Origin: PALSA-693 sp963729695
GTDB taxonomy: Bacteria > Actinomycetota > Acidimicrobiia > Acidimicrobiales > Palsa-688
Direction: 5' to 3'
Assembly (NCBI GenBank): GCA_963729695.1
Contig: CAVSOT010000003.1
Coordinates: forward strand, 248,001-312,000
Length of the DNA: 64,000 nt
Positions 1-10,376 of the stretch are shown here, piece by piece. The translations under genes were made by a program, and so were the position numbers. Every line of letters begins with the position of its first letter. The stretch's first letter is position 1. The notes under the pieces are model-generated. The model searched no databases. It was given only the letters and a program-made list of their open reading frames with translations, and was not told the DNA's origin.

Positions 1-1010
1 CGGAAGTCGACGATCCTGGCTCCCGGGGAGGCCTCCAGCCGCCACCCGATACCCAATGCGCCCGGGCGGGCCAGGGCCACGACGCATCCACCAAAGCCGG
101 CGCCGGTGAGCCGAGCGCCGTAGACGCCGGGCGTCGACACCAGGTCGTTCACCAGATCGTCGAGGGCGGGGGTCGAGACTTCGAAGTCGTCGCGGAGAGA
201 GGCGTGGCTCTCGAGCATCAGGGCGCCCGCCCCGACCGGATCGGAGGACCGGAGCCGTTCGACGAACGTAGCGACGCGGGTGTTCTCCGTGAGGACGTGC
301 CGGGCGCGACGCCGGAGCGTTGGGTCGCGGATGGTACGGAGGTCGTCTGGGCGGGCGTGGCGTAGCGGCCCGACGATCGACGAGGCCGCTTCGCACTCGA
401 ACCGCCGACGTGAGTAGCCCGTGTCGATCAAGCCGCGTGGCTGCCCAGAGTGGACGGCCACGACGGCACACTCTGCGGGAAGGGCCACCGGCTCCACCGC
501 GTTGGTCGCACAATCGATCAGAAGCGCATGCCCGGCCTTACCGGAGACGCAGGTGAGCTGGTCCATCAGCCCGCATGGGACCCCGCTGGCCCGGTGTTCC
601 GCCCGCTGGCAGGCCTTGGCCAGTTCGAGCGGCAGGCCGCGGAAACCCAACGCTAGCGCCACGGCCACTTCCAGCGACGCGCTCGAGGCCAAACCGGCGC
701 CCACCGGAAGCGTCGTTTCAACGGTGCCGGTGCCCCCCTCGGACGGTTTTACCTCGGCTACCACCCCGGCCACGTACCGGGCCCAAACCGGCTCGACGCC
801 GGTCGGATCTCCGACCCGCAGCGACACATCGGCGGCCGTGGCCTGTTCGGGCGAGGTCAGCCGGATCCGGTCTCCACCTGGTCGCAGGCACACGGTGGTG
901 CCCAGCTGAATCGCCATGGGGAGCACGAGGCCGCCCGTGTAGTCGGTGTGGTCGCCGATGAGGTTCACCCGGCCGGGAGCGAACGCCACGGCCAGACGAG
1001 CCGTGCCCAT
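1..1010 (-). CDS. galK: Galactokinase, C-terminus cut by the window edge
   Basis: Phosphorylates alpha-D-galactose with ATP in the Leloir pathway (cytosolic, GHMP kinase family). Seen: the N-terminal signature GRVNLIGDHTDYTGG at about residues 12-26, the glycine/serine ATP loop PVGAGLASSASLE near residue 102, and the C-terminal GHMP motif LTGAGFGGC near residue 300. The ATG at 1010 gives a start directly ahead of the signature. 336 codons are visible with no stop, against about 350-390 for the family, so only a short tail is missing. It is divergent from recC with about 100 bp between. No other Leloir gene is in the window. The family call is firm. Confidence 0.93.
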   Translation of the reverse strand, partial: MGTARLAVAFAPGRVNLIGDHTDYTGGLVLPMAIQLGTTVCLRPGGDRIRLTSPEQATAADVSLRVGDPTGVEPVWARYVAGVVAEVKPSEGGTGTVETTLPVGAGLASSASLEVAVALALGFRGLPLELAKACQRAEHRASGVPCGLMDQLTCVSGKAGHALLIDCATNAVEPVALPAECAVVAVHSGQPRGLIDTGYSRRRFECEAASSIVGPLRHARPDDLRTIRDPTLRRRARHVLTENTRVATFVERLRSSDPVGAGALMLESHASLRDDFEVSTPALDDLVNDLVSTPGVYGARLTGAGFGGCVVALARPGALGIGWRLEASPGARIVDF

Positions 1011-1114
1011 CCTGGTGCCTCCTCCGGTGCCGTGAGATGCTCCACGACGGTTGTAGCACAGCTTTATCCCGACACACGTCCTTCGTAGCCTGGCGAGATA
1101 GGAGGTGATTGACG

Positions 1115-4100
1115 ATGCTCTACGTGCACCGATCCGAGCGGGCTGACCGTCTGGTCGAGATTCTGGGCGAGGTCCTGGCCCGGCCGCTGGCCGACCCATT
1201 GACCGCCGAGGTCGTGGCCGTGCCGACCCGCGGCGTCGAGAGGTGGCTGGTCCAACGCCTCTCCCACCGGCTCGGCGTCACCTCGCTTCGCCAAGACGGC
1301 GTGTGCGCCAACGTCGATTTTCCTTTTCCAGGGGGACTGGTCAGGCGGGCGGTCGGGGTCGCCGGTGGATTCGAACCCGACGCGGATCCCTGGCCGCCCG
1401 AGCGCTCGGTGTGGCCGCTGCTCGACCTCGTGGATGCGCACTTCGATGAGTCCTTTCTGATGCCCCTTGCCACCCATTTGCGGGCCGCTTCGCCGGGCGG
1501 CGATGGTCGGGTCCGGCGGTTCGCGACCGTCCGCCATCTGGCCGACCTCTACGATAGTTACGCGGTGCACCGGCCCGAGATGATCCAGGCCTGGTCGGCC
1601 GGCGCGGCGTGGCCGGACGCGGGTCCGAGCGCGGAAGCGGCGGCGTGGCAGGCCGAGCTGTGGCGCCGCCTTCGCCGCCGCATCGGGGTGGCCAGCCCGG
1701 CCGAGCGTCTCGAGGTGGCATCGAGGCGGATAGCGGCTGACCCGGGTTGCGTGGATCTCCCGCCCCGGCTGTCGTTGTTCGGGCTTACCCGGCTGCCGGC
1801 CAGTCAGCTGTCGGTGCTCAAGGCTCTGGCCGTCGGCAGGGACGTGCACCTGTTCTTGCTCCACCCCTCTGGCGGGCTGTGGGCGAAGCTGGCCCGGGCC
1901 GTCCCGTCCCCGCCGGCCCGCCAACGACGGGCGGACGACGACACCGCGGATGCGCCTTCGAATCCCCTGCTGCGCTCCTGGGGCCGCGATGCCCGCGAGA
2001 TGCAGCTCGTGCTGGCGGGGCAGGGTCCGGCGGTCGGCGACTACCGGCCGGTTGCTCCCACCACCGCGACCCTGCTCGGGCGCGTCCAGGCCGATATTCG
2101 AGCCGACCGGGATCCGGCTGCTGAGGTGGCCATCGAGGCGCGGACCCGTCCGCTCTTCGATGAGAGGGACGACAGCATCAGGATCCACTCCTGTCACGGG
2201 CGTTCCCGGCAGGTCGAAGTGTTGCGGGACGCCATCCTCCATCTGCTCGAGTCCGATCCGACCCTCGAGCCGCGCGACGTGATCATCATGTGCCCGGACA
2301 TCGAAGTCTTCGCCCCGTTGATCCACGGCGCGTTCGGCAGCGAATCGGGAGAGACCGTCGACGGGTCGCCGGTCCCCGGTGCCGCGGATGGCGTGCCCAC
2401 GCTTCGCCTCCGTCTCGCGGATCGCTCCCTTCGTCAGACCAACCCGCTCCTCGGGGTGGCCGACTTTCTCCTGGAGTTGGCGACCGGTCGCGTCACCGCC
2501 TCGCAGGTCCTCGATCTGGCGTCTCGCGAACCGGTTCGGCGGCGGTTCCGTCTCGACGACGACGACCTGTCCCGCATAGAGGGATGGGTGGCGGAGATGG
2601 GCGTGCGCTGGGGCCTCGATGCCGACCACCGGGTCCCCTGGGGGCTGCCCGAGGTGGCTTCCAATACCTGGTCGGCCGGCCTGGACCGGTTGCTTCTCGG
2701 CGTCACCATGGCGGAGGAGGAGCAGCGCCTGTTCGCCGGGACCCTCCCGTTGGACGACGTGACCAGTGGCGACGTCGAGCTGGCCGGCCGCCTGGCCGAG
2801 CTGATCGCCCGCCTGACGGCTGCCGTCGCCGGGTTGAAGGGGCCGGGTACCACCCGCGCCTGGCGAGACGCGCTGGTTTCGGGCACGGAGGCATTGGCTG
2901 CCGCTTCGCCGTCCGACCCGTGGCAAGGTGAGCAGCTGCACCGGGTCCTGGACGAGGTCGTCCTCGAGGCCGGCGGGACGACCCGCCCCGCGGCGCCCGT
3001 TCCGGCGTCCAGCCCGGGTGGGACGCAGCTCGATATCGCCGAGGTGCGCTCGTTGCTGGAGCCGCGCTTGAAGGGCCGTCCGACCAGGGCCAACTTCCGG
3101 ACGGGGGACCTCACTGTGTGCACGCTCGTGCCGATGCGCTCCGTCCCCCACCGCGTCGTGTGCCTGCTCGGCCTGGACGACGGTGTCTTCCCGAGACACA
3201 CCGCCAGGGACGGCGATGACGTACTGATCGCCGACCCCTACGTCGGCGATCGTGATGAGCGCAGCGAGGATCGCCAGCTGCTGCTGGACGCCGTGTTGGC
3301 CGCCATCGATCATTTGATCATCCTCTACAGCGGCCGCGACGAGCGCACCAACCGCCGCCGGCCGCCGGCCGTGCCGATATCCGAGCTGCTCGACGTGGTT
3401 GACCGGACGGTGCACTTGGAGAGTGGCCGACCGCCGAGGGACGTCGTGGTCGTCGACCATCCGCTGCAGTCCTTCGACCCGGCCAACTTCAAAGTGGGAA
3501 CGCTGGGCACCACCGGTCCGTGGAGCTTCGACCCCCTCGGTCTGGCGGGCGCCCGCGCCCTGACCGGTCGCCGTCGTGAGGTCCGTCCCTTCCTCTCGAG
3601 CCGCCTACCACCGCTGGATGAGAAGGTCATTCAGCTCGAGTCCCTCGTCCGCTTCGTGGAGCACCCGGTGAGGGCCTTTCTGCGCGAACGGCTTGGCGTC
3701 TACGCCGGTCATCGGATCGATCAGGTGGCCGATTCGCTGCCGATCGACCTCGACCCGCTCGAACGCTGGGGTGTCGGCGACAGGCTCCTGGCGGCGCGGC
3801 TCGCAGGGGCCACCGCCGAAGAGGCCCAGGTTGCCGAGCGGGCGCGAGGTGAGCTGCCGCCGGGTTGTCTGGCGGATCCCGTCCTGGCTGACGTCTGCCC
3901 GACCGTGGAGTCGCTCGTAGAGGTCTGCTCCGCCTTGCCGAAGTTCGACATCGAGCCGCGGTCGATGGAAGTCAACCTTCCCCTCCGGGACGGACGCCTG
4001 CTGGTGGGGACGGTGCCCGGAGTGCGCGACACGATCATTCTGCGCTGCCTCTACTCGAGGCTGGGGCCGAAGCACCGGCTGGCTGCCTGGGTCCGGTTCC

Positions 4101-4597
4101 TGGCGTTGAGCGCGGGCCGGCCCGAGCTAGAGGTGATCGCCGTAACCGTGGGTCGCGGCCGGCGCAAGTGGGACGGCCAGCAGCTCATCCGGATGTCGAC
4201 CCTGCCCGGTCTTGCCGATGACCCCAGCGATCGACGAGACCGGGCCCTGGACCGGCTCGGCGTCATCATCGACTTCTACGAGCGCGGTTTGCGCGAACCG
4301 CTTCCCATCTACTGCGACACGTCGGCTGCCTGGGCGGACGCCTGCCGCCAGGGCGGAGATGCCGCCGAGGCGGCCTATTCCTCGTGGACGTCGACGCATG
4401 ACTTCCCCTGTGAGGACAAGCAACCGGAGCACACCCTGGTCCTAGGTGGCATAGTGCCGTTCGATCGCGTCCGCCGGGCACCTCCTCGCCCCGACGAAGC
4501 GGGATCCGGGTGGCCCGACGAACCCAGTCGCTTCGGCCGACTGGCGGTCCGCCTGTGGGACGGCCCGCTGAGTCTCGAAAAGTGGTACGAGCAGTGA
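1115..4597 (+). CDS. recC: RecBCD subunit RecC (exodeoxyribonuclease V gamma)
   Basis: Scaffold and Chi-reading subunit of the RecBCD helicase-nuclease that processes double-strand ends for recombination. The protein is 1160 aa, near the family length. The N-terminus has the RecC-type stretch PTRGVERWLVQRL at about residues 35-47, followed by an inactive helicase-like body and a C-terminal nuclease-like fold. I chose the ATG at 1115 because GGAGGT (1101-1106) sits 8 nt upstream; the in-frame TTG at 1109 would be too close to it. The stop overlaps the recB GTG, which indicates translational coupling. The long reading frame on the opposite strand is a GC-rich shadow. Confidence 0.93.
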   Translation: MLYVHRSERADRLVEILGEVLARPLADPLTAEVVAVPTRGVERWLVQRLSHRLGVTSLRQDGVCANVDFPFPGGLVRRAVGVAGGFEPDADPWPPERSVWPLLDLVDAHFDESFLMPLATHLRAASPGGDGRVRRFATVRHLADLYDSYAVHRPEMIQAWSAGAAWPDAGPSAEAAAWQAELWRRLRRRIGVASPAERLEVASRRIAADPGCVDLPPRLSLFGLTRLPASQLSVLKALAVGRDVHLFLLHPSGGLWAKLARAVPSPPARQRRADDDTADAPSNPLLRSWGRDAREMQLVLAGQGPAVGDYRPVAPTTATLLGRVQADIRADRDPAAEVAIEARTRPLFDERDDSIRIHSCHGRSRQVEVLRDAILHLLESDPTLEPRDVIIMCPDIEVFAPLIHGAFGSESGETVDGSPVPGAADGVPTLRLRLADRSLRQTNPLLGVADFLLELATGRVTASQVLDLASREPVRRRFRLDDDDLSRIEGWVAEMGVRWGLDADHRVPWGLPEVASNTWSAGLDRLLLGVTMAEEEQRLFAGTLPLDDVTSGDVELAGRLAELIARLTAAVAGLKGPGTTRAWRDALVSGTEALAAASPSDPWQGEQLHRVLDEVVLEAGGTTRPAAPVPASSPGGTQLDIAEVRSLLEPRLKGRPTRANFRTGDLTVCTLVPMRSVPHRVVCLLGLDDGVFPRHTARDGDDVLIADPYVGDRDERSEDRQLLLDAVLAAIDHLIILYSGRDERTNRRRPPAVPISELLDVVDRTVHLESGRPPRDVVVVDHPLQSFDPANFKVGTLGTTGPWSFDPLGLAGARALTGRRREVRPFLSSRLPPLDEKVIQLESLVRFVEHPVRAFLRERLGVYAGHRIDQVADSLPIDLDPLERWGVGDRLLAARLAGATAEEAQVAERARGELPPGCLADPVLADVCPTVESLVEVCSALPKFDIEPRSMEVNLPLRDGRLLVGTVPGVRDTIILRCLYSRLGPKHRLAAWVRFLALSAGRPELEVIAVTVGRGRRKWDGQQLIRMSTLPGLADDPSDRRDRALDRLGVIIDFYERGLREPLPIYCDTSAAWADACRQGGDAAEAAYSSWTSTHDFPCEDKQPEHTLVLGGIVPFDRVRRAPPRPDEAGSGWPDEPSRFGRLAVRLWDGPLSLEKWYEQ

Positions 4598-7500
4598 TCG
4601 ACCAGGAGCTGGCCGCCTTCGATCCGTGCCGGCACCCGTTGGAGCCGGGAGTGACTGTGCTCGAGGCCAGCGCGGGGACGGGCAAGACGTTCACCATTGC
4701 CGCCCTCATCACCCGGCTGGTCTCGGACGGGGTTCCTGTCGACAAGATCCTGGCGGTCACGTTCACCCGGATGGCCACCGCGGAGCTGCGGGACCGGGTC
4801 CGCGAGCGGCTGGTTTCGGCAGAGGAACGACTCCGGGGCTTCCTCGACACCGGCGCAGTACCTCCTGCGGACGAGCTGGTCCACGTGCTGGCCGGCGGCG
4901 CGCCAGCGGAGGTGCGGGCCCGCCAGCAGCGTTTGTCACAGGCCTTGACTGCCTTCGACGCGGCGACTATCACCACGACCCACGGGTTCTGCCAGTTGAT
5001 CCTGGACAGCCTCGGCGTGGCCGGGCAGGTGGGGATCGGTTCGGCGCTCATCGAAGACGTGAGCGATACCGTCGAGGAGACGGTGGACGACCTCTTCGTC
5101 GGTCGGGTGCTGCGCGCCGGCCCGTCGCCCTTTGACCGCAAGGTGGCCGGCCGTATCGCCCGAGCCGCGATCCAGAATCCCGCGACCGATCTCGAGCCGG
5201 AGCCAGGCGACAGTGTCGCCGGTCGTCAACGCCGGCTGGCCGACGCCGTACGCAAGGAGGTGCGGCGCCGGCTCATCGAGCGAAATCTCTTGACCTACGA
5301 CGACCTGCTTGTTCGCCTGCGGGCCACCCTCGCCGACCCCAACCAGGGGGTGGAAGCGTGCGCCCTCATGCGCAACCGGTACCAGGTCGTACTGGTGGAC
5401 GAGTTCCAGGACACCGATCCAGTCCAGTGGGAAGTGGTCCGTAACGCGTTTGCGGACGGCGTCGTGACCCTCGTCCTGATCGGTGATCCCAAGCAGGCCA
5501 TCTACGCCTTTCGCGGGGCCGACGTCTACGCCTACCTCGACGCGGCTCGCGTCGCGCACCGCCGGTTCACGTTGCTCCAAAACTGGCGCAGCGACCGTCC
5601 GCTATTGGCCGCCTTCGACGCCCTGTTCGATCCGTTGCGCGTGGGCCATCCCGACATCCCTTACCGGACGGTGGCGGCATCGCCCGGTCATCAGCATTCC
5701 GGCCTCGAGGGAGCACCCAACGCCACACCGCTCAGGGCCCGGGTCGTGCACCTCGCAGACCGCATCGGGGTCCGGGTCACGAGCAGAGGGCAGGCCCAGA
5801 AGACCGCCGCGGTCGAGTGGGTCGCTCGCGACGTGGCGGCTGACATCGTCGCCCTCTTGAACGCGGGCGCTCAGCTGGTGGCCGGCCCTGAAGCGGTGGC
5901 GTGTCCGCCGCGACAGGTCACCCCCGCGGACGTCGCGGTCCTGGTCCGCACCAACCGCCAGGTGGGCATCGTGCAGTCCGCCCTGCGCGCCGCGGGTGTC
6001 CCGGCGGTGGTGGGAAGCAGTGAGAGCGTCTTCGGCTCGGTGAGCGCACTCCATTGGCTTCGGTTGCTCGAGGCCCTCGAACAGCCGGCATCGCGAGCTC
6101 GCGCCGTGGCCGTGGCGCTCACGCCCTTTGTTGGGATGGGCGCCGAGGACGTGGCGGCGGCTGACGAGGTCGTGTGGGAGGAACTGCACGGACGACTTCA
6201 TCGATGGGCTGAGCTCTTGCGCCGACTGGGGGTTGCCGCCCTGGCTCGGGCCGTGATGGCGGAGGGGCTCGCCAGGCGAATATTGGTCGAGACGACCGGC
6301 GAACGTGATCTCACCGACCTCAGCCACCTCGCTCAACTCCTCCACGCCCAGGGTTCCCTGAGTCAACTCGGGCCGCCCGCTCTTCGCGCCTGGTTGGCCC
6401 GTCGTATCGATGCGTACGAGCTCGAGTCGACGGACGCGGACGATCGCAGCCGGCGCCTGGACTCCGATGCGGAGGCCGTTCAGGTCCTCACGATCCACGG
6501 CGCGAAGGGTCTCGAGTTTCCGATCGTCTACTGCCCCTATTTGTGGGACGCCTCCCAGGTGCCCCGTCAGCAGCAGCCGGTGGTGTACCACGACGACAGT
6601 CGAGGGTTCCGGCGGGTGCTCGACGTTGGGGCGGCCCCTGACTCTCCGACCTATCGCGAGCATGCCCAGATGGCGCACGACGAGCAGCGCGGCGAGGATC
6701 TGCGCCTCCTGTACGTGGCGCTCACCCGCGCCCGCCATCAGGCCGTCATCTGGTGGGTGCGGGCCAGGGACTCGGAGCACTCGCCGCTCGGTCGCTTGCT
6801 GATGTCCCGCGACGCCGATGGCAACGTGCTGGCCAGTGGCAAGTTCTCACCAAAGGACGCGGATGTCCATCGCCGGCTAGAGACGGTGGCAGCCCGGACT
6901 CCCGGTTTCGTCAGTGTCGAGAGATGCGCGGCGATCAGCGAGGACCGATGGCAGGGCTCGGAGGCTGCCCCGGGCGAGCTCCGCGTGGCTCGTTTCGATC
7001 GCCCCCTCGACCTGGTCTGGCGGCGGACGTCGTATACCGCAATCACCGCACCGGACCTCCACCGGGAGCCGGTGGGCAGCGAGCCGGAAGACACCATCGT
7101 CACCGACGAACCGGAGGAGTCCCGCCTGGCCGAGGCGCCGGGCCGAGTCGCGCCGACCGCCGCCGGGCCCTCCTCTGGTCCGCGCTCGTCGGCGGAACCT
7201 TCCTCGGCGGAACTTTCCTCGGCGCCGCTCTCCGCTGGATCCTCCTCGGCGCCGCACTCCTCCGCTGAATCCTCCTCGGCGCCGCTCTCGGCTGGGCCGC
7301 CCTCCCCGGCCGAGGCGTCCGGCCAGCCGTCGGTACCCACCCGACTCGAGACCCGATTGAGAGGCGTGCCGTCGTTGCTCGCGTCCATCCCGGCCGGGCC
7401 CGAGCCAGGGATCTTCGTGCATCGTGTCCTGCAGGCGGCCGACTTCCAGGCCGGCGAGCTGACCGGCGAACTGACTGCCGCCATCGCGGCAGAACAGGCC

Positions 7501-8202
7501 CGCCGTTCCATTGCGATCGGCGACGTGGGGGTGCTGGCAGCCGGTTTGGCGGCGGCGATCGCCACCCCGCTCGGGTCGCTGACCGACGGGAACGCGCTCC
7601 GTGACATCAGTCGGGCTGACCGCGTCGACGAGCTGGGCTTCGAGCTGCCACTCGCCGGGGGTGACCAACCCACCGGGACGATTCCCATGGCTGCCATCGC
7701 CGATCTCTTCGCCGCCCACACCCAAGCCGGCGGCCCACTAGCCGGCTACGCCGCCCGTCTGCGAAGCCCGGCGCTGTCGAGTCCGCTGCGCGGTTACCTC
7801 ACGGGCAGCCTGGACCTGGTGGTCCGTCTGCGCAACCGTGATGGCGACCCGCGTTTTCTGGTCGTCGACTACAAGACCAACTGGCTCGCGCCAGAAGGGG
7901 AGCCTCTGACGGCGTGGCACTACCGCCCCGAGGCGCTCGATGCCGAGATGCAACACGCCCACTACCCACTTCAGGCCGCGCTGTACATGGTGGCGTTGCA
8001 CCGCTACTTGCACTGGCGTCTGCCCGGTTACGACCCCGCCACCCACCTGGGTGGAGTGGCGTACCTGTTCCTTCGCGGCATGACCGGTCCCGAAGCGCCC
8101 GACGTGGATGGGACGCCGTGCGGTGTGTTTGCCTGGCGGGCCCCGATCCCGTTGATCACCGGACTATCCGATCTGTTCGCGGAGGGCGGGGGGCACAAAT
8201 GA
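4594..8202 (+). CDS. recB: RecBCD subunit RecB (helicase-nuclease, exodeoxyribonuclease V beta)
   Basis: 3'-5' helicase and the only nuclease of RecBCD. 1202 aa from a GTG at 4594 that overlaps the recC stop. Seen: Walker A ASAGTGKT at residues 25-32, motif II LVDEFQDTD near 267, motif V HGAKGLEFP near 634, and the C-terminal nuclease motif VVDYKTNW near 1089 (catalytic Asp and Lys). Between helicase and nuclease, about residues 850-910 (nt 7150-7320), lies a low-complexity linker of Ser, Ala, Pro and Glu built from degenerate repeats of SSAPLS/SSAE type. RecB normally has a linker at this position, but this composition is unusual. It overlaps recD by 4 nt. Confidence 0.94.
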   Translation: MIDQELAAFDPCRHPLEPGVTVLEASAGTGKTFTIAALITRLVSDGVPVDKILAVTFTRMATAELRDRVRERLVSAEERLRGFLDTGAVPPADELVHVLAGGAPAEVRARQQRLSQALTAFDAATITTTHGFCQLILDSLGVAGQVGIGSALIEDVSDTVEETVDDLFVGRVLRAGPSPFDRKVAGRIARAAIQNPATDLEPEPGDSVAGRQRRLADAVRKEVRRRLIERNLLTYDDLLVRLRATLADPNQGVEACALMRNRYQVVLVDEFQDTDPVQWEVVRNAFADGVVTLVLIGDPKQAIYAFRGADVYAYLDAARVAHRRFTLLQNWRSDRPLLAAFDALFDPLRVGHPDIPYRTVAASPGHQHSGLEGAPNATPLRARVVHLADRIGVRVTSRGQAQKTAAVEWVARDVAADIVALLNAGAQLVAGPEAVACPPRQVTPADVAVLVRTNRQVGIVQSALRAAGVPAVVGSSESVFGSVSALHWLRLLEALEQPASRARAVAVALTPFVGMGAEDVAAADEVVWEELHGRLHRWAELLRRLGVAALARAVMAEGLARRILVETTGERDLTDLSHLAQLLHAQGSLSQLGPPALRAWLARRIDAYELESTDADDRSRRLDSDAEAVQVLTIHGAKGLEFPIVYCPYLWDASQVPRQQQPVVYHDDSRGFRRVLDVGAAPDSPTYREHAQMAHDEQRGEDLRLLYVALTRARHQAVIWWVRARDSEHSPLGRLLMSRDADGNVLASGKFSPKDADVHRRLETVAARTPGFVSVERCAAISEDRWQGSEAAPGELRVARFDRPLDLVWRRTSYTAITAPDLHREPVGSEPEDTIVTDEPEESRLAEAPGRVAPTAAGPSSGPRSSAEPSSAELSSAPLSAGSSSAPHSSAESSSAPLSAGPPSPAEASGQPSVPTRLETRLRGVPSLLASIPAGPEPGIFVHRVLQAADFQAGELTGELTAAIAAEQARRSIAIGDVGVLAAGLAAAIATPLGSLTDGNALRDISRADRVDELGFELPLAGGDQPTGTIPMAAIADLFAAHTQAGGPLAGYAARLRSPALSSPLRGYLTGSLDLVVRLRNRDGDPRFLVVDYKTNWLAPEGEPLTAWHYRPEALDAEMQHAHYPLQAALYMVALHRYLHWRLPGYDPATHLGGVAYLFLRGMTGPEAPDVDGTPCGVFAWRAPIPLITGLSDLFAEGGGHK

Positions 8203-10247
8203 CCTCGCGGCCCGCAGGACGGGATCCCGACGTGCTCCGGCCCGACGTGCTCCGGCCCGACGCGCTCCGGCCCGACGCGCTCCGGCCCGACGTGGTCGTC
8301 GGGGACGGGCTCGGGCCCGACGTGGTCCTCGGGGCCACGGGCACCCTGGCCACGTTCAACCGGGCCGGCGTCCTCGGTCCGGCGGACATCCACGTCGCCA
8401 CCCGAGTCGCCCGTCTGGCATCGGACGGCGACGAGCTGGTCGCCCTGGCGGTTGCCCTCGCCGTGCGAGGTCCCCGGTTCGGGCACGTCTACGTCGATGT
8501 GGCCAATGTTCGCGACACCATCGCCGACGTTGACGAGGACGTCGACCTCGACGCCCTCCCCTGGCCTGACCCGGCCGAATGGGTGTCCCGCCTGCGAGCC
8601 AGCCCGCTCGTCAGCATCGAGGAGAGCGCCCTCGACGGCCGTCCGTTACGGCTGGTTGGGTCCGCCCTGTACCTCGATCGCTACTGGCGCGACGAACAGG
8701 CCGTCGCGGCCGATCTGATCGCTCGCGTCGATGGTCCACAACCAGCCGTTGACGAGCCCACCCTGACTGGAGGCTTGACCCGCTTGTTCGGCGACGGTGG
8801 GGGCGGCGAGCAACGACGGGCCGCGGCGGTTGCCGTCCTGCGGCGCCTGACCGTCATCGCAGGGGGGCCAGGCACAGGCAAGACGACCACCGTCGCCCGG
8901 GTGTTGGCCCTTCTGGAAGAGCAGGCGCTCGCCTCGGGCGAGCGTCCACCCCTCGTGGGTCTGGCCGCACCCACGGGCAAGGCCGCGGCCCGCATGGAAG
9001 AGGCGGTGCGTGCCGAGGCTCGGCACCTCGACGTCGAGGAGTTCGTCCGGGCTCGCCTGCTGTCGATCAGCGCGTCGACGTTGCACCGACTGCTGGGGGC
9101 TCGCCCAGACAGTTCCAGCCGCTTTCGTCACCACCGGCACAACCGGCTGCCGCACGACGTGCTGATCGTGGATGAAACCTCGATGGTCTCGCTATCGCTC
9201 ATGAGCCGCTTCATGGAGGCGGTGCGGCCCGAGGCCCGCCTCGTCCTGCTCGGGGATCCCGAGCAGTTGTCGTCGGTGGAGGCGGGAGCCGTCCTCGGCG
9301 ACATCGTCGGGCCGGCGGCGGACGGCATCCCGGCCATCGGTGATGGGCCTGGCCGGTTCGAGCAAGTCACCAGGTTGCCGGTGCCGGTCATCCCGTCGAC
9401 CCGGAAGTCAGAGGGAGAGCGCCGCCCGCCTCCGCCTGAGGGTCGGCTGCGGGATGGGATCGTGGTTTTGCGGACCAACTACCGGTTCCGCGGCCCGCTG
9501 GCGCAACTGGCCGCGGCGATCCGGTCTGGAAACGCCCACGAGACGGTGGCGATCCTCACGTCTGGTGAGCCGGCGATCCGTTGGGTGGCCGCGGACGTGG
9601 GAGAGGACCAGGTGAGCGCCAACGCCCGAACGCTGGAGCCCGTTCGGGCCGCCGCCGTCGACGCTGGCCGCGCCATGCTCGAGGCGGCCACCGCCGGCGA
9701 TGGCGAAGGCGCGCTCGCTGCCCTCGGTCGTTTTCGGGTGCTCTGTGCGCACCGCCGAGGCCGAGCCAGCGTGTCCGTTTGGACCCAGCGGGTCGAAGCG
9801 TGGCTGGCCGAGGAGGTCGATGGATTCTCGACCAGCCGGGCCTGGTATCTGGGTCGACCGGTGGTCGTCACCGCCAACGACTATGGGTTGCGGCTCTTCA
9901 ATGGCGACACCGGCGTCGTGGTCGCCAGGGCCCAGGGCGGCCTAGAGGTGGTGTTTCGCCGGGGAGGAGCCCTGGTATCGGTCAGCCCGTCGCGCCTCCC
10001 CGCCCTCGACACCGCCTTTGTCATGACGGTGCACAAGGCGCAGGGATCGGAGTTCAGAGACGTCGCCATCCTGCTGCCCGCGCCCTCCTCGCCGATCCTC
10101 ACCCGGCAACTTCTCTACACCGCAGTGACCCGGGCGCAGGAGGGCGTCATCGTGGCCGGCAGCGAGGAGGCGGTCCGGGCGGCAGTCATCCGTCCGATCG
10201 CTCGGGCTTCCGGCCTTACCCGACGGTTGTGGCCGTCGGCCGACTGA
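8199..10247 (+). CDS. recD: RecBCD subunit RecD (5'-3' helicase, exodeoxyribonuclease V alpha)
   Basis: Fast 5'-3' superfamily 1B helicase of RecBCD. 682 aa. Seen: Walker A GGPGTGKTTT near residues 221-230, Walker B LIVDETSMV near 321, LLGDPEQLSS near 350, and the C-terminal motif VHKAQGSEF near 610. The ATG at 8199 overlaps the recB stop (ATGA). Residues 9-35 are an extension encoded by four 15-bp repeats (DVLRPD-type) ahead of the conserved domain. A later start would remove the repeats, but no obvious ribosome site supports one. The three genes form one tight operon in the order recC-recB-recD. Confidence 0.94.
   Translation: MTSRPAGRDPDVLRPDVLRPDALRPDALRPDVVVGDGLGPDVVLGATGTLATFNRAGVLGPADIHVATRVARLASDGDELVALAVALAVRGPRFGHVYVDVANVRDTIADVDEDVDLDALPWPDPAEWVSRLRASPLVSIEESALDGRPLRLVGSALYLDRYWRDEQAVAADLIARVDGPQPAVDEPTLTGGLTRLFGDGGGGEQRRAAAVAVLRRLTVIAGGPGTGKTTTVARVLALLEEQALASGERPPLVGLAAPTGKAAARMEEAVRAEARHLDVEEFVRARLLSISASTLHRLLGARPDSSSRFRHHRHNRLPHDVLIVDETSMVSLSLMSRFMEAVRPEARLVLLGDPEQLSSVEAGAVLGDIVGPAADGIPAIGDGPGRFEQVTRLPVPVIPSTRKSEGERRPPPPEGRLRDGIVVLRTNYRFRGPLAQLAAAIRSGNAHETVAILTSGEPAIRWVAADVGEDQVSANARTLEPVRAAAVDAGRAMLEAATAGDGEGALAALGRFRVLCAHRRGRASVSVWTQRVEAWLAEEVDGFSTSRAWYLGRPVVVTANDYGLRLFNGDTGVVVARAQGGLEVVFRRGGALVSVSPSRLPALDTAFVMTVHKAQGSEFRDVAILLPAPSSPILTRQLLYTAVTRAQEGVIVAGSEEAVRAAVIRPIARASGLTRRLWPSAD
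8226..8285 (+). repeat. 15-bp tandem minisatellite inside recD
   Basis: Four head-to-tail copies of CCCGACGYGCTCCGG (Y is T in the first two and C in the last two), followed by a diverged fifth copy at 8286-8300. Each copy encodes PD(V/A)LR, so copy-number change would keep the frame. It lies in the poorly conserved N-terminal extension. Confidence 0.9.
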
Positions 10248-10376
10248 ACCCAATCGGCGACTGAACCCAATCGGCAACCGTGGGCACGGTCGCCACTTGT
10301 CGCCCGCGGGTATTCGTCTGATGGGCTGGTTCTCGGCGCCCTCCCACTAGCTGACCCTCGGCCCTCGCACGAACAA

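Noticed and set aside
1064..3460. A 798-codon open frame antisense to recC
   Set aside because: No recognisable domain, composition of a GC shadow, and it would overlap a clear RecC gene.
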